Below, one piece after another: positions 60,617-64,000 of a stretch of 64,000 bases of DNA. The notes beneath the pieces were generated by a model that was not told the DNA's origin, searched no databases, and saw only the letters and a list, made by a program, of their open reading frames with translations. The stretch is from Accumulibacter sp031732815 (GTDB lineage: Bacteria; Pseudomonadota; Gammaproteobacteria; Burkholderiales; Rhodocyclaceae): contig NZ_JAVMKF010000268.1 of assembly GCF_031732815.1 (NCBI RefSeq), positions 22,948-86,947 of the forward strand, given 5' to 3'. The translations under genes were made by a program, and so were the position numbers. The first letter of the stretch is position 1, and every line of letters starts with the position of its first letter.

Positions 60617-63001
60617 ATGGCCCAAGACTCACCAAGCTTTGCATCCTGGTATGCCGCACGCCATGGCTACCCGCCGTTCCCCTGGCAGGCGGCATTGGCC
60701 ATGCGAATGGCAGCCGACGACTGGCCGGACGCTCTGACGCCGCCGACCGGCAGTGGCAAGACGGCCGTGATCGATGCATGGTTGTGGGCGCGGCTGCACG
60801 GGCGCCCGGTTCCGCGGCGGCTGGTCTATGTGATCGACCGGCGGCTGGTCGTGGACGGGGTCACCGAGTACGCTCTTGCCCTCGCCGCCAGCCTCGACCC
60901 GCAGCAGCAACCCGCTGTCGTTACCCTGCGCGGCGGCCTGACCGTCGAGGAGGATTGGCTGGCCGATCCCTTGCGCCCGACGGTGATCCTCTCGACGGTC
61001 GACCAGGTCGGCTCCCGACTGCTGTTCAGCGGCTACGGCATCAGTCCGCGCGCGGCATCGATCCACGCCGGGCTGCTCGGCAACGACGCGCTCTTCGTGG
61101 TCGACGAGGTTCATCTGGTACGGCCGCTGCTGCAGACGCTGACCAGCGTTGCCGCGCTACGGGGGAATGCTCTGCCGCTACCTTGGCGCTTCCTGCCCAT
61201 GTCCGCCACCTGGGACGGCGGCAAAGCCCATGGTCTGAGCGCCGCCGACTGGGCGCATCCCGTATTGTCACGCCGGCTCAAGGCCAGCAAGCCGGCCGCG
61301 CTCGTCAAGCTTGCCGCAAACGAAGACCTCGCACGGGCCCTGATCGGTGCCGCACTGAGCTTGCGCCGGCAAGGTGCCGATGTCATAGCCGTGGTGTGCA
61401 ACCGGGTCGACCGCGCGCGCGCCGTGTTCGAGCACCTGCAAGGTCAGGCCGAAGCAGTACTCCTGATCGGACGCATCCGCCCCTGCGACAAGACAGCGCT
61501 GACCCGAGAGTACCTCCCGCGGATGGCCGTCGGAAGCAGAGGGCAGCGCGCCCCGCTCTTCGTCGTGGCGACACAGACCATCGAGGTCGGCGCCGACCTC
61601 GACATGGACGGCCTGGTCACCGAATGCGCGCCGCTTTCCGCCCTTCGCCAGCGTTTTGGCCGTCTCAACCGCCTGGGCGAACTGGCTGAGACGCCGGGGG
61701 TGATCGTCTACCAGCGGCCGAAGACGAAATCCGATCCCATCTACGGCCAGGACATCGAGCGCGCCTGGAATTGGCTGAGTGCGGTCGCCAGTGGCAAGCC
61801 GAAAACCGTCGACTTCGGGGTCAGCGCGATGAACCGGCTGCTGGTCGAGAATCCCCCTCCGCAAGAAGAGGAGCAAGACGCGCCTCTCCTGCTTGCCGCT
61901 CACGTCGACATGCTGTCCCGCACATCGGTCAAGCACGGCATCAACGTTGCCCCCTGGTTGCACGGCTGGAAATCGGGCTCGGCGGACGTCTACCTGTGCT
62001 GGCGTGCGGACTGGGACAGTACGTCGATCGAGGCCGCACCGCCTGTCCAGGACGAACTGCTGGCGGTGCCGCTGCATGCACTGCGCTGCTGGAGCGAAGA
62101 CATCGCCGACCTTGACGGTGGAGAGTTGGTGCGGGGCGACAAAGGCGGCAAGCGCAAATACCTGCGCTGGGACGGGGAACAGGCGCTGGAAGTTGATAGC
62201 GGTGATGCACGCGCCGGCGATACCCTGGTTCTACCGGCCGAAGCGGGAGGCTGCGACCGCTATGGCTGGGCGCCGCGGAGCACGAGTTCGGTCACCGATG
62301 TCGGCGACACCAGGCGGCGGGTGCGCCTGCATCCATCCGTTCATCCGGAGTTGGCCAGCGAGATTCGCGCGCTGCTCGCCGACGACCACGCCGGCGCTGT
62401 CGCGTGGCAGGACCTGGCCCGCCAGACCGTGCAACTCGACGGCGAACCGGGGCGCGTGCTGGCCTATCCCGGTGGCTGTGTAGTACTGGCAGCGTCGGAG
62501 TGGACGAGTCAGAGTGCATTGCGCAAGGTGGCCCTCAGGGAGCATCTGCAGGCGGTCGGCGTGCGTGCCGCCGCCCTGGCGCAGGCCAGCGGTCTCGGCG
62601 ATGATCTGGTCGACGCGATGCGGCGAGCTGGTGCCGGACACGACGCCGGCAAGGAGGATCGCCGCTGGCAGGCCATGGTCGGTGGCGACGGCTCGCTCCT
62701 GCTCGCAAAAGGTCCGGGCGGCGACAGTCGCTGGCTCAGTTTGCCGCGCGGCTGGCGACACGAGATGGCTTCGGCCGTCCTGCAGAAAGGTGCTCTGGTG
62801 CGCTACTTGGTCGGCAGCCACCATGGTCATGGCAGACCCCTCCTGCCCGCCGCTCCCGACCTTGGCCTGTGGCAAAAGCTGGCTGGCTGGGCCGAGTGCT
62901 GGGCCTGTCTGCAGCGGACCTACGGCCCCTGGGGACTGGCCTACCTGGAGGCATTGCTACGGCTCGCCGACTGGACGGTGAGCGTCGAGGAACAGGCGTG
63001 A
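60617..63001 (+). CDS. cas3: Type I-G Cas3 helicase-nuclease, C-terminal HD
   Basis: About 794 residues. The helicase comes first: Walker A TPPTGSGKTAVIDAWLW (about residue 44), the DEVH box in LFVVDEVHLVRP (about 162), and motif VI-like RQRFGRLNRLGE. The HD nuclease is at the C-terminus (about 670-780): AGHDAGKEDRRWQ, RHEMASAVL and VGSHHGHGRPLLP. This helicase-then-HD order is the usual one for type I-G Cas3. It unwinds and cuts target DNA recruited by Cascade. The ATG at 60617 was chosen; a GTG at 60605 is in frame. The open frame upstream to 60473 overlaps csb2 and is not family-like. Confidence 0.9.
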   Translation: MAQDSPSFASWYAARHGYPPFPWQAALAMRMAADDWPDALTPPTGSGKTAVIDAWLWARLHGRPVPRRLVYVIDRRLVVDGVTEYALALAASLDPQQQPAVVTLRGGLTVEEDWLADPLRPTVILSTVDQVGSRLLFSGYGISPRAASIHAGLLGNDALFVVDEVHLVRPLLQTLTSVAALRGNALPLPWRFLPMSATWDGGKAHGLSAADWAHPVLSRRLKASKPAALVKLAANEDLARALIGAALSLRRQGADVIAVVCNRVDRARAVFEHLQGQAEAVLLIGRIRPCDKTALTREYLPRMAVGSRGQRAPLFVVATQTIEVGADLDMDGLVTECAPLSALRQRFGRLNRLGELAETPGVIVYQRPKTKSDPIYGQDIERAWNWLSAVASGKPKTVDFGVSAMNRLLVENPPPQEEEQDAPLLLAAHVDMLSRTSVKHGINVAPWLHGWKSGSADVYLCWRADWDSTSIEAAPPVQDELLAVPLHALRCWSEDIADLDGGELVRGDKGGKRKYLRWDGEQALEVDSGDARAGDTLVLPAEAGGCDRYGWAPRSTSSVTDVGDTRRRVRLHPSVHPELASEIRALLADDHAGAVAWQDLARQTVQLDGEPGRVLAYPGGCVVLAASEWTSQSALRKVALREHLQAVGVRAAALAQASGLGDDLVDAMRRAGAGHDAGKEDRRWQAMVGGDGSLLLAKGPGGDSRWLSLPRGWRHEMASAVLQKGALVRYLVGSHHGHGRPLLPAAPDLGLWQKLAGWAECWACLQRTYGPWGLAYLEALLRLADWTVSVEEQA

Positions 63002-63861
63002 AGCTCAGCGCATTGCGAGCGAACAATCCGGTCGCGGTGATGGCCGCCTACGGGGCTTTGCGCTTGCTGCCGGGTGCAAGGCTGCGCTGGCAAGAGCTCT
63101 GTCCGGAATTGGCCTGGGAGGGAGACGCAATCGACTTTCTGGCCAGACTTCTGCCGGGCCGCCTGAAGGCACCCGAAATAAGCTTGATCGATGATCCGCG
63201 CCAGATCGATGGCGCGCAAGGCTACCGCCGACTGGCCAGCCAGATGCCCGGCGAGTGGCTGGTAGCATACGCCGCGGAAACCGCCGAGAAGGTTCGCGCG
63301 AGCAACCTGCGGCTCTTCGGCGGGCGGCATCAGTTCATCGCCAATGCTCGCGAGATCATGCGATCTCTGTGCGCGCAGGATGTCAGCTTGAAGCTGCAGG
63401 AGGCACTGATCGGCCCATGGCGCTACGAAGACAAGGACCTGCAGGGCTGGGGCTGGGATGCCGCCGCTCGGATTGACGCTGCTTCGACCGCCACCGACGT
63501 CAGTTCGGCCCCAAAATTCGGCGTGCTCGGCGCCTACTGGCTTGCCTGGGAGTCGCTTCCGCTGTGGCCTATGGTCAACGGCTACACGGTTGGCATGGAA
63601 CCGCACCATTGGACCTACCCGACGTGCGCGGAATGGCTGGGAGCGGACGGCCTGGCTGCGTTGATCCTGGGCGCCGCCAGGCTGGACGAGCGCGAAGCAA
63701 AGGCTCTGGGGGTGATCCGCTGGCGGTCGGAGCTGATCGCGAGCAACGCCTACGGAGGCGTCTTCGGCTGGGCAATGCCGCTTGCCGCGCGAACCCCCAG
63801 CACGCGCGGCAATACCGGGGGGTTCGCGCGGGGGAAAACGTCTAAAATATCCGGCGCTTGA
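62998..63861 (+). CDS. csb3: Type I-G Csb3-like protein (possible Cas8 equivalent)
   Basis: A 287-residue protein with a GTG start overlapping the cas3 stop (GTGA). KLSALRANNPVAVMAAYGAL at the N-terminus and FGVLGAYWLAWESLPLWPMV followed by WMVEP-like GYTVGMEPHHWTYPTC are the features I associate with Csb3. It occupies the position of the large subunit in the I-G operon (elsewhere Csx17), so it probably helps PAM recognition or complex assembly. It is much shorter than Csx17. The identity relies on context plus pattern memory; the operon membership is certain. Confidence 0.7.
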   Translation: MKLSALRANNPVAVMAAYGALRLLPGARLRWQELCPELAWEGDAIDFLARLLPGRLKAPEISLIDDPRQIDGAQGYRRLASQMPGEWLVAYAAETAEKVRASNLRLFGGRHQFIANAREIMRSLCAQDVSLKLQEALIGPWRYEDKDLQGWGWDAAARIDAASTATDVSSAPKFGVLGAYWLAWESLPLWPMVNGYTVGMEPHHWTYPTCAEWLGADGLAALILGAARLDEREAKALGVIRWRSELIASNAYGGVFGWAMPLAARTPSTRGNTGGFARGKTSKISGA

Positions 63862-63892
63862 GACCGCCGAGAGGATTTGCACGGCGGGTCTC
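63860..63892. promoter_or_regulatory. Imperfect inverted repeat at the csb3 stop
   Basis: GAGACCGCCG (63860-63869) pairs with CGGCGGGTCTC (63882-63892) with one bulged base and a 12-base loop. There is no T-run, so it is not a standard terminator. It could pause transcription or mark the leader start. Confidence 0.35.
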
Positions 63893-63963
63893 GGCAGGCA
63901 GCCGCACAGGTCCGCGCGCAACTGCGGATTTTCCTTGCAAAATTCGATGGGTGTAAGCGACGG
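63862..63963 (+). promoter_or_regulatory. Putative CRISPR leader
   Basis: The 102 bp between the csb3 stop and the first repeat-like unit. The end is AT-richer (ATTTTCCTTGCAAAATTCGA followed by TGGGTGTAAGC), as leaders often are next to the first repeat. Inference from position. Confidence 0.5.
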
Positions 63964-63999
63964 GTCTCATCCCGCTCTTCGGAGCGGGCTTCGTTGAAG
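63964..63999 (+). CRISPR. First CRISPR repeat of an array cut by the window edge
   Basis: A 36-base unit starting GTCTCAT, with a perfect 7-bp stem (CCCGCTC-TTCG-GAGCGGG) at 63971-63988, and ending CTTCGTTGAAG. The stem, length and GTTGAAG end are typical of class 1 CRISPR repeats, and it lies directly after the type I-G cas genes. Only one copy and one following base are in view, so repetition cannot be shown here. Confidence 0.7.
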
Positions 64000-64000
64000 G

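Overview
The window looks like a chromosomal (probably metagenome-assembled) scaffold of a high-GC betaproteobacterium. The general-porin type, the trpG-trpD-trpC block and overall gene style suggest Rhodocyclales, perhaps close to 'Candidatus Accumulibacter'; this is inference, because no rRNA or other taxonomic marker is present. Two 100-N scaffold gaps interrupt it (41447-41546 and 49663-49762).

Region 1 (1-5.2 kb, minus strand) is the 5' end of a type 1 BREX phage-defence operon: the WYL regulator brxR, then brxA, brxB and brxC, with brxC running off the left edge. Region 2 (5.4-14.1 kb, plus strand) diverges from brxR and holds ten tightly packed genes that read like one operon: a MESH1-type HD hydrolase, an ADP-ribosylglycohydrolase with an extra N-terminal domain, four poorly known proteins (one membrane-bound, one with a DUF3553-like domain and zinc motif), a membrane-anchored metallophosphoesterase, a macro-domain protein, a DUF3223-like protein and a zincin-like protein with a HicA-like C-terminus. 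I do not know a described system with this content, and it is the best candidate here for something new.

Region 3 (14.8-18.6 kb, minus strand) is core genome: a porin and trpG-trpD-trpC without an adjacent trpE. Region 4 (19.2-54.9 kb, plus strand) is a large capsule/exopolysaccharide locus. It opens with a reducing PKS and an alpha-oxoamine synthase (RkpA/WcbR and RkpG/WcbT types), then an ABC-dependent capsule exporter (outer-membrane lipoprotein, KpsM, KpsT, KpsE). A mosaic of surface-sugar genes follows: a coiled-coil methyltransferase with exact internal DNA repeats, a roughly 1630-residue fusion of two glycosyltransferase regions, a deacetylase and a methyltransferase, several deacetylase paralogues, further transferases, and several decayed copies. 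It closes with a short-chain dehydrogenase and an RkpI-like sulfatase-fold membrane protein. The PKS, oxoamine synthase and SDR could together make a sphingoid-like lipid carrying the polysaccharide, which the ABC system would export.

Region 5 (55.4-57.3 kb, minus strand) is a chemoreceptor gene. Region 6 (58.1-64.0 kb, plus strand) is a type I-G (formerly I-U) CRISPR-Cas effector operon, csb1-csb2-cas3-csb3, followed by a leader-like stretch and what appears to be the first CRISPR repeat, cut at the right edge. No adaptation genes are in the window. So two phage-defence loci (BREX and CRISPR-Cas) plus the unexplained operon bracket a variable cell-surface locus.
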